Counted from the stretch's first letter, positions 1 through 12,309 are shown. The stretch is 64,000 bases of DNA from Edaphobacillus lindanitolerans (GCF_900156305.1 NZ_FTPL01000003.1:248001-312000), one strand, 5' to 3'. The notes: generated from the sequence alone by a model not told the origin. Numbers and translations: made by a program.

Positions 1-1
1 C

Positions 2-436
2 GAGAACATCCCGATGGGTTCGACGATCCACAACATCGAACTCAAGCCAGGAAAAGGCGGCCAGCTCGTCCGTTCCGCAGGCACATCGGCACAGGTCCTC
101 GGTAAAGAAGGCAAATACGTCATCGTCCGTCTCCAATCCGGCGAAGTCCGCATGATCCTCGGCGCATGCCGCGCGACAATCGGACAGGTCGGCAACGAGC
201 AGCACGAACTGATCAACATCGGTAAAGCAGGCCGCTCCCGCTGGATGGGCAAGCGCCCGACAGTCCGCGGTTCCGTCATGAACCCGAACGATCACCCGCA
301 CGGTGGTGGTGAAGGCCGTACGCCAATCGGACGTAAAGCGCCAGTCACGCCTTGGGGCAAGCCGGCACTCGGCCTCAAAACACGCAAGAAGAAAAACAAG
401 TCGAACGATCTCATCATTCGTCGCCGCAAAAAATAA
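2..436 (+). CDS. rplB: 50S ribosomal protein L2, 3' part only
   Basis: C-terminal 144 residues of L2, a large-subunit core protein beside the peptidyl-transferase centre. The gene is cut by the window start, so the first codons are missing (the family is about 276 residues). Visible hallmarks are the [15 protein letters not shown] segment, which carries the conserved His-containing loop, and the basic tail ending RRRKK. It lies 60 bp before rpsS, the standard S10-operon order. Identification is secure; only the 5' truncation limits it. Confidence 0.97.
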   Translation, partial: ENIPMGSTIHNIELKPGKGGQLVRSAGTSAQVLGKEGKYVIVRLQSGEVRMILGACRATIGQVGNEQHELINIGKAGRSRWMGKRPTVRGSVMNPNDHPHGGGEGRTPIGRKAPVTPWGKPALGLKTRKKKNKSNDLIIRRRKK

Positions 437-496
437 TGTGGTTTCTCTGCGGTTCACGGGGTGGGCCGTGGGGCAATCACGGAGGGAGGTACCAAC

Positions 497-775
497 ATGG
501 GTCGCAGCTTGAAAAAAGGACCTTTTGTCGATGATCATCTTATGAAAAAGGTCGAAACGCAAAATGCAAACGACAAAAAGCAGGTAATCAAAACTTGGTC
601 CCGCCGTTCGACGATCTTCCCGAACTTCGTCGGCAACACAATTGCTGTCTATGATGGACGCAAACACGTTCCGGTTTTCATCACGGAAGACATGGTCGGC
701 CACAAACTCGGTGAATTCGCGCCATCGCGCACTTACCGCGGACACGGAGCCGACGATAAGAAAACGAAACGCTAA
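497..775 (+). CDS. rpsS: 30S ribosomal protein S19
   Basis: Small-subunit head protein S19, 92 residues, the usual family length. The start [10 protein letters not shown] is preceded by GGAGGT about 6 bases upstream; an in-frame ATG 36 bases earlier would add a non-homologous extension and was not used. It ends in the K/R-rich tail typical of S19, which contacts 16S rRNA with S13. It sits between rplB and rplV in the S10 operon and is surely co-transcribed with them. Confidence 0.97.
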   Translation: MGRSLKKGPFVDDHLMKKVETQNANDKKQVIKTWSRRSTIFPNFVGNTIAVYDGRKHVPVFITEDMVGHKLGEFAPSRTYRGHGADDKKTKR

Positions 776-794
776 TTGAGAGGAGGTACCCCTG

Positions 795-1139
795 ATGCAA
801 CAAGCTAAAGCCATCGCCCGCACGGTCCGTATCGCTCCTCGCAAAGTTCGTCTTGTCGTCGATCTGATCCGGGGCAAGCAAGTGGGTGAAGCGGTCGCAA
901 TCCTTAAACTGACTCCGAAAGCCGCATCGCCGGTTGTCGAGAAAGTATTGAAATCTGCAGTGGCAAACGCCGAGCACAACTACGACCTGGACATCAATAA
1001 CCTCGTTGTCAGCGAAGTATTCGTCGATGAAGGTCCTACGCTCAAGCGTTTCCGTCCACGTGCACAAGGACGCGCCAGCAAGATCAACAAACGCACTAGC
1101 CACATCACAGTAGTGGTATCCGAGAAGAAGGAGGGATAA
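795..1139 (+). CDS. rplV: 50S ribosomal protein L22
   Basis: L22, 114 residues, a large-subunit protein whose beta-hairpin lines the nascent-peptide exit tunnel. The N-terminus [18 protein letters not shown] is the family signature. The hairpin region near residues 80-100 ([20 protein letters not shown]) is intact, so no macrolide-resistance type insertion or deletion is apparent. A strong GAGGAGGT site precedes the ATG. Only 3 bases separate its stop from rpsC, indicating translational coupling. Confidence 0.97.
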   Translation: MQQAKAIARTVRIAPRKVRLVVDLIRGKQVGEAVAILKLTPKAASPVVEKVLKSAVANAEHNYDLDINNLVVSEVFVDEGPTLKRFRPRAQGRASKINKRTSHITVVVSEKKEG

Positions 1140-1142
1140 TTC

Positions 1143-1799
1143 GTGGGTCAAAAAGTACATCCAAACGGTATGCGTCTTGGAGTCATCCGTGACTGGGAGT
1201 CCAAATGGTACGCAGAAAAAGACTACGCTACACTGTTGCATGAAGACTTGAAAATCCGTGAATTCATCGAGGAAAGACTGAAAGACGCTTCCCTTTCCCA
1301 AGTGGAAATCGAGCGTGCAGCCAACCGCGTGAACATCACGATCCACACTGCGAAGCCCGGCATGGTGATCGGGAAGGGCGGTTCCGAAGTTGAAGCGCTC
1401 CGCAAGCAGCTCAACGCACTCACAGGCAAACGCGTGCACATCAACATCGTTGAAGTGAAACGTGCAGATCTTGATGCGAAACTCGTCGCAGAAAACATCG
1501 CACGCCAGCTTGAACAACGTGCTTCGTTCCGCCGTGCACAAAAACAAGCGATCCAACGCACAATGCGCGCAGGCGCCAAAGGGATCCGCACACAAGTATC
1601 CGGCCGTCTCGGCGGTGCAGACATCGCCCGTGCCGAACACTACAGCGAAGGAACCGTTCCGCTCCATACACTCCGTGCCGACATCGACTACGCTCATGCT
1701 GAAGCCGATACAACTTACGGCAAACTCGGTGTCAAAGTATGGATCTACCGCGGCGAAGTCCTTCCTGTCAAGAAGAAAACCGAGGAAGGAGGCAACTAA
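1143..1799 (+). CDS. rpsC: 30S ribosomal protein S3
   Basis: S3, 218 residues, the same length as in B. subtilis. It helps form the mRNA entry site and its helicase activity. A KH RNA-binding domain is visible with the GKGG loop in [15 protein letters not shown], followed by the C-terminal S3 domain ([13 protein letters not shown]). The start is GTG, with the GGAGG of the rplV 3' end as its ribosome-binding site. It is tightly packed with rplP, which starts 2 bases after the stop. Confidence 0.97.
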   Translation: MGQKVHPNGMRLGVIRDWESKWYAEKDYATLLHEDLKIREFIEERLKDASLSQVEIERAANRVNITIHTAKPGMVIGKGGSEVEALRKQLNALTGKRVHINIVEVKRADLDAKLVAENIARQLEQRASFRRAQKQAIQRTMRAGAKGIRTQVSGRLGGADIARAEHYSEGTVPLHTLRADIDYAHAEADTTYGKLGVKVWIYRGEVLPVKKKTEEGGN

Positions 1800-1801
1800 T
1801 C

Positions 1802-2426
<625 letters not shown>

Positions 2427-2443
2427 TAAAGGAGGCTGCAAGC

Positions 2444-2707
2444 ATGGAAGAGCGTAACCAGCGCAAAGTCTACACGGGCCGCGTCGTTTCCGACAAGATG
2501 GACAAAACGATCACTGTTGTCGTCGAAACGTACAAAAAGCACCCGAAACTCGGCAAACGCGTCAAATACTCGAAGAAATACAAAGCTCATGATGAAAACA
2601 ATGTAGCCAAAATCGGCGACGTCGTCCGCATCATGGAAACTCGCCCGCTGTCTGCTACGAAGCGTTTCCGCCTTGTAGAAGTCATCGAAAAAGCGGTCAT
2701 CATCTGA
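2444..2707 (+). CDS. rpsQ: 30S ribosomal protein S17
   Basis: S17, 87 residues, a primary 16S rRNA binding protein with an OB fold. The [19 protein letters not shown] strand pair and the [20 protein letters not shown] motif are characteristic. AAAGGAGG precedes the ATG. It lies 17 bases after rpmC and 33 bases before rplN in the spc part of the cluster. Confidence 0.97.
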   Translation: MEERNQRKVYTGRVVSDKMDKTITVVVETYKKHPKLGKRVKYSKKYKAHDENNVAKIGDVVRIMETRPLSATKRFRLVEVIEKAVII

Positions 2708-2740
2708 TTGAGAACTTAACCTTGAGAGGAGGTACCCTCA

Positions 2741-3109
2741 ATGATTCAACAAGAGAGTCGTATGAAAGTCGCTGACAACTCCGGCGCGCGTGAAGTCCTC
2801 ACGATCAAAGTGCTCGGTGGTTCCGGCCGCAAGACTGCGAATGTCGGCGACATCGTCGTCTGCACGGTGAAGAAAGCAACACCAGGAGGCGTTGTCAAGA
2901 AAGGTGACGTCGTCAAGGCTGTTATCGTCCGCACAAAGAGCGGCGTTCGCCGGAAAGACGGTTCTTACATCAAATTCGACGAAAACGCATGTGTTATCGT
3001 CCGTGACGACAAGAGCCCCCGCGGTACACGGATTTTCGGACCTGTTGCTCGTGAACTCCGCGACGACAACTTCATGAAAATCATTTCGCTGGCTCCGGAA
3101 GTCCTTTAA
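2741..3109 (+). CDS. rplN: 50S ribosomal protein L14
   Basis: L14, 122 residues (family norm), at the subunit interface and the site of RsfS docking. [19 protein letters not shown] is the invariant N-terminus, and [17 protein letters not shown] is present near the C-terminus. The AGAGGAGGT ribosome-binding site is the same sequence used before rplV, fitting high expression. First gene of the spc block in most Bacilli. Confidence 0.97.
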   Translation: MIQQESRMKVADNSGAREVLTIKVLGGSGRKTANVGDIVVCTVKKATPGGVVKKGDVVKAVIVRTKSGVRRKDGSYIKFDENACVIVRDDKSPRGTRIFGPVARELRDDNFMKIISLAPEVL

Positions 3110-3145
3110 TCCATAGGGTAGTGCCAACCAAGGAGGTGCAAGAGA

Positions 3146-3472
3146 ATGCACGTTAAAAAAGGTGATAAAGTCCAGGTGATCACAGGAAAAGACAAAGGGA
3201 AAACCGGCGTCATCCTTGCTGCATTCCCTAAGAAAGACCGTGTGATCGTGGAAGGCGTCAACATCGTTAAAAAGCATACGAAGCCGAACCAGGAGAATCC
3301 GCAGGGCGGCATCGTGAGCAAAGAAGCTGCGATCCACGTATCGAACGTCATGCTGCTCGACCCGAAATCGGGCGAACCGACTCGTGTCAGCTACAAAGTG
3401 GGCGAAGACGGCAAGAAAGTCCGCATCGCCAAGAAATCCGGCGAAGTCATCGCCGATCCATTCAAGAAATAA
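3146..3472 (+). CDS. rplX: 50S ribosomal protein L24
   Basis: L24, 108 residues, an assembly initiator protein that binds 23S rRNA. The KOW motif is visible at the N-terminus ([20 protein letters not shown]), followed by [21 protein letters not shown]. It is a few residues longer than the B. subtilis protein because of a short C-terminal extension (VIADPFKK). Preceded by AAGGAGGTG. Confidence 0.97.
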   Translation: MHVKKGDKVQVITGKDKGKTGVILAAFPKKDRVIVEGVNIVKKHTKPNQENPQGGIVSKEAAIHVSNVMLLDPKSGEPTRVSYKVGEDGKKVRIAKKSGEVIADPFKK

Positions 3473-3498
3473 GCGACTAGAGGAAGGAGGTACTCCTG

Positions 3499-4243
<745 letters not shown>

Positions 4244-4273
4244 TCCCCCATTCTGGGAAGGAGGTTAAACACA

Positions 4274-4672
4274 ATGACTATGAGTGATCCGATCGCAGAT
4301 ATGCTCACACGTATCCGCAACGCCAACATGGTACGCCATGAGAAACTGGAAGTTCCTGCTTCCAACATGAAAAAAGAGATCGCCGAAATCCTGAAGCGCG
4401 AAGGGTTCGTCCGTGACGTGGAATACATCGAAGATGACAAGCAAGGGGTCATCCGCATCTTCCTCAAATACGGCCAAGAAAACGAACGCGTCATCACAGG
4501 CCTCAAGCGGATCTCGAAGCCAGGTCTTCGCGTCTACGCGAAAACGAACGAAATCCCTAAAGTCCTGAACGGTCTCGGTATCGCACTCGTCTCCACGTCC
4601 CAGGGTCTCCTGACGGACAAAGAAGCACGTGCGAAGCAAGTCGGCGGCGAAGTCGTCGCATACGTCTGGTAA
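4274..4672 (+). CDS. rpsH: 30S ribosomal protein S8
   Basis: S8, 132 residues, a primary binder of helix 21 of 16S rRNA and in many bacteria the translational repressor of the spc operon. [20 protein letters not shown] at the N-terminus and [21 protein letters not shown] near the end are the two family signatures. Start chosen to match the Bacillus MxMxDPIADML form. GGAAGGAGG lies upstream. Confidence 0.97.
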   Translation: MTMSDPIADMLTRIRNANMVRHEKLEVPASNMKKEIAEILKREGFVRDVEYIEDDKQGVIRIFLKYGQENERVITGLKRISKPGLRVYAKTNEIPKVLNGLGIALVSTSQGLLTDKEARAKQVGGEVVAYVW

Positions 4673-4702
4673 TCCGCTACAAACGAATGGAGGTGCAACA
4701 AC

Positions 4703-5242
4703 ATGTCCCGTATTGGCAATAAGCTGATCGAGGTGCCTGAAAACGTGACAGTCACGATTGCCGATGACAACACAGTCACGGTAAAAGGCCCGAAAGGCGA
4801 ACTGGTTCGTACATTCAACCAAGACATTACGATCAACCAGGAAGGCAACATCATCACCCTGACACGCCCGACTGACAATAAAGAACACCGCTCGATCCAC
4901 GGAACGACACGCTCGCTGCTGAGCAACATGGTCGAAGGCGTTTCGAAGGGCTTCGAGAAATCCCTCGAACTCGTCGGCGTCGGTTACCGTGCGCAGAAGC
5001 AGGGCGACAAGCTCGTGCTGAACGTCGGCTACTCCCACCCGGTTGAATTCACACCGGAAGAAGGCGTAGAAATCGAAGTTCCATCCAACACGAAAATCAC
5101 TGTCCGCGGATACAGCAAGGAGCGCGTCGGCGCGCTTGCATCCAACATCCGTGCGGTACGCCCGCCAGAGCCTTACAAAGGCAAAGGGATCCGTTACGAA
5201 GGCGAACATGTCCGCCGCAAAGAAGGTAAGACAGGTAAATAA
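4703..5242 (+). CDS. rplF: 50S ribosomal protein L6
   Basis: L6, 179 residues, near the GTPase centre and sarcin-ricin loop. Two L6 domains are present; the C-terminal signature [20 protein letters not shown] is complete. The ATG is preceded by GGAGGTG. Spacing to the neighbouring rpsH and rplR genes is about 30 bases each, typical of the operon. Confidence 0.97.
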   Translation: MSRIGNKLIEVPENVTVTIADDNTVTVKGPKGELVRTFNQDITINQEGNIITLTRPTDNKEHRSIHGTTRSLLSNMVEGVSKGFEKSLELVGVGYRAQKQGDKLVLNVGYSHPVEFTPEEGVEIEVPSNTKITVRGYSKERVGALASNIRAVRPPEPYKGKGIRYEGEHVRRKEGKTGK

Positions 5243-5273
5243 TGCCGCATAGGCATCGAAAGGAGTGACCACG

Positions 5274-5636
5274 ATGATTACGAAAAAGGACAAGAACGAA
5301 GTCCGCAAGAAACGCCACGCACGCGTGCGTTCGAAAATCAGTGGCACTGCCGAGCGTCCGCGCCTGAACGTCTTCCGCTCAAACAAGCATATCTATGCTC
5401 AGCTGATCGACGATGCCAATGGCGTGACACTTGCAAGTGCATCCACTATGGACAAAGGTTTCGAAGCATCTTCTTCTTCCAATGCAGAAGCTGCAACGAA
5501 AGTCGGCGAAGCGATCGCAAAGAACGCTGCCGAAAAGAACATCAAGTCTGTCGTCTTCGACCGCGGGGGTTACCTCTACCACGGCCGCGTAAAAGCCCTG
5601 GCAGATGCAGCCCGTGAAAACGGTCTGGAATTTTAA
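5274..5636 (+). CDS. rplR: 50S ribosomal protein L18
   Basis: L18, 120 residues, binds 5S rRNA together with L5. The chosen start [19 protein letters not shown] gives exactly the B. subtilis length and has AAGGAG 9 bases upstream; a GTG 9 bases earlier is too close to that site. The 5S-binding region [16 protein letters not shown] and the C-terminal [17 protein letters not shown] are intact. Confidence 0.97.
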   Translation: MITKKDKNEVRKKRHARVRSKISGTAERPRLNVFRSNKHIYAQLIDDANGVTLASASTMDKGFEASSSSNAEAATKVGEAIAKNAAEKNIKSVVFDRGGYLYHGRVKALADAARENGLEF

Positions 5637-5657
5637 TAAAGAAGGAGGGACTCTTTA

Positions 5658-6155
5658 ATGCGTCGCAATGAAGTGAAAAGTGAGTTCGAAGAACGCGTAG
5701 TAACGATCAACCGCGTAGCGAAAGTCGTCAAGGGCGGCCGTCGCTTCCGTTTCACGGCTCTCGTCGTCGTCGGTGACAAGAACGGCCGCGTCGGTTTTGG
5801 TACAGGCAAGGCACAGGAAGTTCCGGATGCGATCCGCAAAGCCGTTGAAGATGCGAAGAAAAACCTCATCAACGTACCGATGGTCAACGGCACAACGCCG
5901 CACGAAGTGATCGGACGTTTCGGTGCAGGCTCCGTCTTCATCAAGCCGGCTGCTCCTGGTACCGGTGTCATCGCTGGCGGCCCTGTCCGTGCGGTGCTTG
6001 AACTCGCAGGAATCACGGATATCCTTTCGAAATCTCTCGGCTCCAACACGCCGATCAACATGGTCCGCGCGACAATTCAGGGCCTCACAGAACTGAAGCG
6101 TGCCGAGGATGTTGCAAAACTCCGTGGCAAATCCGTAGAAGAACTGCTGGGCTGA
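5658..6155 (+). CDS. rpsE: 30S ribosomal protein S5
   Basis: S5, 165 residues, part of the mRNA entry tunnel and of decoding fidelity. The double-stranded-RNA-like N-terminal domain contains [21 protein letters not shown], and the second domain ends [12 protein letters not shown]. No unusual changes are obvious in the loop where spectinomycin-resistance mutations occur. GAAGGAGG precedes the ATG. Confidence 0.97.
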   Translation: MRRNEVKSEFEERVVTINRVAKVVKGGRRFRFTALVVVGDKNGRVGFGTGKAQEVPDAIRKAVEDAKKNLINVPMVNGTTPHEVIGRFGAGSVFIKPAAPGTGVIAGGPVRAVLELAGITDILSKSLGSNTPINMVRATIQGLTELKRAEDVAKLRGKSVEELLG

Positions 6156-6168
6156 GGGGGGAAAACTA

Positions 6169-6348
6169 ATGGCTAAACTCGCAATCACCCTTAAGAAGAG
6201 TGTGATCGGTTCGAAACCGGCTCAACGCAAAACGGTCGAAGCACTCGGCCTCCGCAAGACGAACCAGACAGTTGAGCACGAAGACAATGCTGCAATCCGC
6301 GGCATGATCAACACGGTCAACCACCTGGTCACAGTTGAAGAAATCTAA
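6169..6348 (+). CDS. rpmD: 50S ribosomal protein L30
   Basis: L30, 59 residues, read directly from the sequence between rpsE and rplO. The protein begins [20 protein letters not shown] and continues with the family motif [27 protein letters not shown] site lies 8 bases before the ATG; the TAA stop is 32 bases before rplO. Small size and invariant position between S5 and L15 make the call firm. Confidence 0.95.
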   Translation: MAKLAITLKKSVIGSKPAQRKTVEALGLRKTNQTVEHEDNAAIRGMINTVNHLVTVEEI

Positions 6349-6380
6349 TCTCAATTCATAAATAAGGAGGTGCCAGTCAA

Positions 6381-6821
6381 ATGAAACTGCATGAACTGAA
6401 ACCTGCAACGGGATCCCGCAAAGAACGCAACCGCGTAGGCCGCGGACCGGGCTCCGGCAACGGCAAGACATCCGGCCGCGGTGCGAACGGCCAGAAAGCC
6501 CGTTCCGGCGGCGGTGTGCGCCCTGGCTTCGAAGGTGGGCAACTTCCTTTGTTCCAACGCCTGCCTAAGCGTGGATTCACGAACATCAACCGCAAGGAAT
6601 ATGCCATCGTGAACCTCGATACGCTGAACCGTTTCGAAGAAGGCACGGAGATCACTCCTGAACTCCTTCTTGAAACAGGCATGGTCAGCAAAGAGAAATC
6701 CGGGATCAAGATCCTCGGAAACGGCAAGCTCGAAAAGAAGGTCACTGTGCGGGCCCACAAATTCTCTGCATCTGCTAAAGAAGCGATCGAGAACGCAGGC
6801 GGCTCCGCAGAGGTGATCTGA
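6381..6821 (+). CDS. rplO: 50S ribosomal protein L15
   Basis: L15, 146 residues, an early-assembly protein. The glycine/arginine-rich N-terminal extension ([20 protein letters not shown]), which threads into 23S rRNA, is complete, as is the C-terminal globular domain ending [19 protein letters not shown] precedes the ATG. Its stop overlaps the secY start by one base (TGATG), coupling r-protein and translocon synthesis. Confidence 0.97.
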   Translation: MKLHELKPATGSRKERNRVGRGPGSGNGKTSGRGANGQKARSGGGVRPGFEGGQLPLFQRLPKRGFTNINRKEYAIVNLDTLNRFEEGTEITPELLLETGMVSKEKSGIKILGNGKLEKKVTVRAHKFSASAKEAIENAGGSAEVI

Positions 6822-8116
6822 TGTTCCAATCCCTCTCAAACTTTATGCGCGTCCGGGAAATCCGGAATAAAATCTTCTTCACGCTGGCATTGCTCATCGT
6901 ATTCCGCCTCGGGACCTTCATCCCGGTGCCGAATGTCGATGCGTCAGCACTCCAGGCAGCCGACGACTTCAGTCTCATCGGCTTTCTGAACACGTTCGGG
7001 GGCGGTGCGCTCGCGAACTTCTCCATCCTAGCGATGGGGATCATGCCGTATATCACGGCATCGATCATCGTCCAGCTTCTTCAGATGGATGTCGTTCCGA
7101 AATTCGCCGAATGGGCGAAGCAGGGCGAAGTCGGGCGCAAGAAACTGGCCCAGTTCACCCGTTACTTCACGGTCGTCCTGGCGTTTATCCAGTCGATCGC
7201 CATGTCTTACGGGTTCAACCGGATGTATGGCGGCACGCTCATCAAAGACGACGGATTCACGACTTACCTCGTGATCGCGGTCGTTTTGACGGCGGGCACG
7301 TCGTTCCTTCTCTGGCTCGGTGAGCAGATCACCGAAAGAGGGGTCGGGAATGGCATTTCGATCATCATCTTCGCCGGGATTGCGGCTGCGATTCCGAACG
7401 CGGTGAACCAGATCTACGCCCAGCAGATCCAGGACGCGGGTGACCGCCTGTTCCTGAACATCCTGATTCTGTTGCTGCTCGTTCTTGCGGTGATTGCCAT
7501 TGTTGTCGGCGTCGTATACGTCCAGCAGGCACTCCGCAAGATTCCGATCCAGTATGCGAAGCGTGTAACGGGCCGTGGCCGCCAGCAGGCGGGCCAGCAG
7601 ACCCACCTGCCTTTGAAAGTTAACGCTGCAGGGGTTATTCCGGTAATCTTCGCTGTGGCGTTCATCATAACTCCACAATCGATCGCGTCGTTCTTTGGCC
7701 AGAACAAATGGACGGCGGCCATCATCGAGATCTTCGACTATACGAAGCCGGTGGGGATGATCATTTATGTGGCGCTGATCCTTGCCTTCACTTACTTTTA
7801 CGCATTCGTGCAGGTCAATCCTGAGAATGTCGCGGACAACCTGAAGAAGCAGGGGGCCTACATCCCGGGCATCCGTCCGGGCGGCGACACACAAAGCTAT
7901 CTGACCCGCGTATTGTACCGCCTGACATTCGTCGGCTCGATCTTCCTCGCGCTGATTGCGGTTCTGCCGATTTTCTTCATCAATCTGGCAGGCCTTCCGC
8001 AATCCGTCCAGATCGGGGGCACCAGCCTCTTGATCGTCGTCGGGGTCGCACTCGAAACGATGAAGGGACTCGAGTCCCAGCTCGTCAAGCGCCATTACAA
8101 AGGGTTCATGAAGTAA
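6821..8116 (+). CDS. secY: Preprotein translocase subunit SecY
   Basis: Channel-forming subunit of the SecYEG translocon, 431 residues as in Bacillus, with ten hydrophobic segments. Recognisable elements are the plug region after GTFIPVPNVD, GIMPYITASIIVQLLQ in TM2, GEQITERGVGNGISIIIFAGI, and the cytosolic loop before TRVLYRLTFVGS. It lacks its own ribosome-binding gap and is translated from the rplO overlap. The position rplO-secY-adk is standard. Confidence 0.98.
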   Translation: MFQSLSNFMRVREIRNKIFFTLALLIVFRLGTFIPVPNVDASALQAADDFSLIGFLNTFGGGALANFSILAMGIMPYITASIIVQLLQMDVVPKFAEWAKQGEVGRKKLAQFTRYFTVVLAFIQSIAMSYGFNRMYGGTLIKDDGFTTYLVIAVVLTAGTSFLLWLGEQITERGVGNGISIIIFAGIAAAIPNAVNQIYAQQIQDAGDRLFLNILILLLLVLAVIAIVVGVVYVQQALRKIPIQYAKRVTGRGRQQAGQQTHLPLKVNAAGVIPVIFAVAFIITPQSIASFFGQNKWTAAIIEIFDYTKPVGMIIYVALILAFTYFYAFVQVNPENVADNLKKQGAYIPGIRPGGDTQSYLTRVLYRLTFVGSIFLALIAVLPIFFINLAGLPQSVQIGGTSLLIVVGVALETMKGLESQLVKRHYKGFMK

Positions 8117-8818
<702 letters not shown>

Positions 8819-8937
8819 GCCCTTGCCGGGGCGGCATGACGATCCTGCGATGCGGCGTGTGAAGTCCGGACGGACCGGCCGGGGGCAATTCTGCCCGGGA
8901 CCGGGACACGGGCCATGCAATGCCCGCCGGAACAAGG

Positions 8938-8943
8938 TATAAT
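8938..8943 (+). promoter_or_regulatory. Candidate -10 box upstream of infA
   Basis: A perfect TATAAT lies in the 354-bp adk-infA gap, followed by GGGT. No good -35 hexamer is 16-18 bases upstream (ATGCAA at 8915-8920), so the call rests mainly on the -10 match in otherwise G/C-rich DNA. If used, it would give infA-rpmJ-rpsM-rpsK-rpoA-rplQ an internal promoter and a leader of about 220 bases containing the hairpins at 8971-9053. Confidence 0.4.
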
Positions 8944-8970
8944 GGGTACCGTGGATCCGACCGCCTGAGG

Positions 8971-9053
8971 GCGGGGAACCCGCACGGCCGGCCTTTCCGG
9001 CTGACCTCATCCCGCTTGGCGTGTTTGCAGGAAAGCGCCGGGCGGGTTCCCGG
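8971..9053 (+). ncRNA. Potential structured leader RNA upstream of infA
   Basis: Outer arms CGGGGAACCCGC (8972-8983) and GCGGGTTCCCGG (9042-9053) pair at 11 of 12 positions. Inside them are a hairpin GCCGG-CCTTT-CCGGC (8987-9001) and a second stem GGCG/CGCC (9018-9021/9036-9039). Together these would form a three-way junction. I recognise no known riboswitch or r-protein leader family. It occupies the place where map is expected. A chance fold in G/C-rich DNA cannot be excluded. Confidence 0.35.
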
Positions 9054-9172
9054 AAACGGGATCCGCTGGTAGTCTTTCGGACATCTCTCATGCAGACCGG
9101 TCATATGTTGAAAGGCAAGGCATAGCGGGATGAAGAGAGACCTTAATTTTTGACCTGAAGGGATGATGATGG

Positions 9173-9391
9173 ATGGCGAAAGATGATGTAATCGAAGTGG
9201 AAGGCAAAGTCGTCGAGACCCTGCCGAACGCAACGTTCAACGTAGAACTCGAAAACGGCCACACGATCCTGGCTCACGTTTCCGGGAAGATCCGGATGCA
9301 CTATATCCGTATCCTGCCTGGTGACCGGGTGACTGTAGAACTTTCACCGTACGATCTGACCCGTGGCCGTATCACATACCGATACAAATGA
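9173..9391 (+). CDS. infA: Translation initiation factor IF-1
   Basis: IF-1, 72 residues, a single S1-type OB fold that binds the 30S A-site. The whole protein is canonical ([20 protein letters not shown] through the [11 protein letters not shown] end). The ATG is preceded by AAGGG about 10 bases upstream. It is separated from adk by a gene-free gap that carries a promoter-like TATAAT and possible RNA structure, so its transcription may be partly independent of the spc operon. Confidence 0.97.
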   Translation: MAKDDVIEVEGKVVETLPNATFNVELENGHTILAHVSGKIRMHYIRILPGDRVTVELSPYDLTRGRITYRYK

Positions 9392-9413
9392 TCTGAAGCA
9401 CTCCGGACGATAA

Positions 9414-9542
<129 letters not shown>

Positions 9543-9567
9543 TCCCCAAGGAGGTGCACGATAGAAT

Positions 9568-9933
9568 ATGGCACGTATTGCTGGTGTAGACGTACCGCGC
9601 GACAAGCGCGTAGTCATCGCGCTCACTTATATTTTCGGTATCGGGAAAACAACTTCCCAGAAGATCCTCGCTGATGCAGGCGTTTCCGAAGACACTCGCG
9701 TCCGCGACCTGACAGACGCCGAACTCGACAAGATCCGTGAAGAGATCGACGCACTGAAAGTCGAAGGCGACCTTCGCCGTGAAAACTCCCTGAACATCAA
9801 GCGTCTGATGGAAATCGGCAGCTACCGCGGAATCCGTCACCGCCGAGGCCTTCCTGTACGCGGTCAACATACGAAGAACAACGCACGTACACGCAAAGGC
9901 CCTCGTAAGACCGTCGCTAACAAGAAGAAATAA
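9568..9933 (+). CDS. rpsM: 30S ribosomal protein S13
   Basis: S13, 121 residues, in the 30S head contacting P-site tRNA and bridge B1. [20 protein letters not shown] opens the protein; the helix-two-turn-helix region [16 protein letters not shown] and the basic tail ([19 protein letters not shown]) are intact. GGAGGTG lies slightly far (11 bases) upstream of the ATG but no better start exists. Confidence 0.97.
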   Translation: MARIAGVDVPRDKRVVIALTYIFGIGKTTSQKILADAGVSEDTRVRDLTDAELDKIREEIDALKVEGDLRRENSLNIKRLMEIGSYRGIRHRRGLPVRGQHTKNNARTRKGPRKTVANKKK

Positions 9934-9936
9934 TAA

Positions 9937-10347
<411 letters not shown>

Positions 10348-10480
10348 TGGCTGTCCGTCCATTTGATTGAGAAACGAGATTTACGGATAAACTGGTTTGT
10401 GATACTGCAATCGTTGTCTTGTAAGTTCGATTTCCAATAGGAACCGCCATGCATGGACGTTTTGAGGGAGGGTGAATTGA

Positions 10481-11422
10481 ATGATCGAAATAGAAAAACC
10501 GAGGATTGAACCTGTAAAGACGGAAGAAAACAGCTACGGGAAGTTCATCATTGAACCGCTCGAGCGCGGATACGGAACTACGCTGGGGAACTCCCTGCGC
10601 CGAATCCTCCTGTCTTCGCTGCCGGGTGCCGCCGTCACGTCGATTCAGATTGACGGGGTCCTCCATGAGTTCTCCACTGTTGAAGGCGTCGTCGAAGATG
10701 TGGCGACCATCATCCTGAATGTGAAGAAACTCGCCCTGAAAATCTACTCGGATGACGAGAAAGTCATCGAGATCGATGTCAAAGGCGACGCAGCGGTTAC
10801 AGCTGCCGACATCACGCACGACAGCGATGTTGAAATCCTCAACCCGGATCTCCATATTGCGACCGTCGGCAAAAACGGCCATCTCCGCATGCGCATGTAT
10901 GCACAGCGCGGACGCGGCTACGTTCCGGCCGACCGGAACAAGCGTGAAGATCTGCCAATCGGCGTGATCCCGATCGACTCCATTTACACCCCAGTCTCAC
11001 GCGTCAATTTCCAGGTGGAAAACACACGTGTCGGACAATCGTCCGATTACGATAAATTGACCCTCGACGTCTGGACCGATGGCAGCATCGGGCCGCAAGA
11101 GGCGATTTCGCTCGGCGCCAGGATCCTGACCGAGCACCTCAACATCTTCGTCGGGCTGACGGATGAAGCACAATCCGTCGAAATCATGGTAGAGAAGGAA
11201 GAAGACCAGAAGGAAAAGGTTCTCGAGATGACGATCGAGGAACTCGACCTGTCCGTCCGCTCCTACAACTGCCTGAAGCGTGCCGGCATCAACACGGTGC
11301 TCGAACTCGCGAACAAGTCCGAAGAAGAGATGATGAAAGTGCGCAACCTCGGACGCAAGTCTCTCGAAGAAGTCAAAGCGAAGCTTGAGGACCTCGGGCT
11401 CGGCCTGCGTACAGAAGATTGA
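10481..11422 (+). CDS. rpoA: RNA polymerase alpha subunit
   Basis: Alpha subunit, 313 residues. The N-terminal dimerisation/assembly domain spans residues 1 to about 228 ([20 protein letters not shown] is the signature). After an acidic linker (EKEEDQKEK) comes the C-terminal DNA- and activator-binding domain with HhH elements ([31 protein letters not shown]). GGGAGGGTG precedes the ATG. It follows rpsK by 133 bp and precedes rplQ by 48 bp. Confidence 0.98.
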   Translation: MIEIEKPRIEPVKTEENSYGKFIIEPLERGYGTTLGNSLRRILLSSLPGAAVTSIQIDGVLHEFSTVEGVVEDVATIILNVKKLALKIYSDDEKVIEIDVKGDAAVTAADITHDSDVEILNPDLHIATVGKNGHLRMRMYAQRGRGYVPADRNKREDLPIGVIPIDSIYTPVSRVNFQVENTRVGQSSDYDKLTLDVWTDGSIGPQEAISLGARILTEHLNIFVGLTDEAQSVEIMVEKEEDQKEKVLEMTIEELDLSVRSYNCLKRAGINTVLELANKSEEEMMKVRNLGRKSLEEVKAKLEDLGLGLRTED

Positions 11423-11470
11423 CCGCCACGGCTTCGGCCGATCGATATCCACAAGAAGGAGGGAAACTCG

Positions 11471-11851
11471 ATGAGCTACAGAAAACTCGGACGTACAAGC
11501 TCCCAGCGCAAAGCGATGCTGCGTGACCTTGCGACTGACCTCATCATCAACGAACGTCTGCAGACGACTGAAACGCGCGCGAAAGAGCTCCGTTCCGTCG
11601 TTGAAAAAATGATCACTTTGGGGAAACGCGGTGACCTCCACGCACGCCGTCAGGCTGCAGAATTCATCCGCCGTGAAGTCGTGTCGAAGACAGACGAAGA
11701 AGGCAACGAAGAGACTGTCTACGCACTCCAGAAGCTGTTCGACGATGTTGCGCCTCGTTACGCTGACCGCCAGGGCGGCTACACGCGCATCATGAAAGTC
11801 GGCCCACGCCGCGGTGACGGCGCACCGGTCGTCATCATCGAACTCGTTTAA
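11471..11851 (+). CDS. rplQ: 50S ribosomal protein L17
   Basis: L17, 126 residues, at the exit-tunnel surface; last gene of the alpha operon. [20 protein letters not shown] is the conserved start, and [22 protein letters not shown] the conserved end. It carries the short internal insertion typical of Bacillales ([19 protein letters not shown]). A terminator hairpin starts 20 bases after the stop. Confidence 0.97.
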   Translation: MSYRKLGRTSSQRKAMLRDLATDLIINERLQTTETRAKELRSVVEKMITLGKRGDLHARRQAAEFIRREVVSKTDEEGNEETVYALQKLFDDVAPRYADRQGGYTRIMKVGPRRGDGAPVVIIELV

Positions 11852-11870
11852 TCTGATTGACCCGAAGACT

Positions 11871-11915
11871 AAGGGCGTGCAGTTTACTGAGCATGGATTG
11901 CACCCCTTTTTCTTC
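11871..11915 (+). terminator. Rho-independent terminator of the alpha operon
   Basis: Arms AAGGG-C-GTGCA and TGCACCCCTT pair with a single bulged C around a 19-base loop and are followed by a T-rich tract ending at 11913. It directly follows rplQ, so it ends the long r-protein transcription unit. Confidence 0.8.
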
Positions 11916-11993
11916 TATCCGATTTATACGGCAATGAAAAAGCTGAGCGTTACGATGGGCGGTGCCTTGCGCATCCGATCCCGTCTAGCTCTA

Positions 11994-12088
11994 CGCACCC
12001 CAACCCGGTGCCGGCGGAATGAGCACCCGCCGGAAACGCCATACGACAAAAAGCGCAGTCACCGTTTGGGGTGCGCGCTTTTTTTTTT
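11994..12088 (+). promoter_or_regulatory. Attenuator-like hairpins with strong terminator, upstream of ecfA1
   Basis: A strong terminator (AAAAAGCGC 12048-12056 pairing with GCGCTTTTT, T10 run to 12088, inner CACC/GGTG pairs) is preceded by an alternative pairing: CGCACCCCAA (11994-12003) is the perfect complement of TTGGGGTGCG (12066-12075), which lies inside the terminator stem. Between them is a perfect 7-bp hairpin (12011-12033). The two folds exclude each other, the layout of a transcription attenuator. It could also simply be a second terminator for the alpha operon. Confidence 0.5.
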
Positions 12089-12309
12089 ACCCGCGGGACA
12101 GAACAGAGGGGAAGCGGACAGCATGCCGCAACCGGCTGTCCGGACCCCGGGCGGTGCGGGGTGAGAAGCGCTGCGGGTGTCAATGGGACGTTTTCATCTC
12201 CGATGGGACGCCCATGGGCAGGACAGCCCGCCGCACCCCGGGATCCGCACGACAGACAGTGCGGTTTCCGTTAGAATAGACAGCAGAGCGGAGCAGAGGA
12301 GGAATTGCG

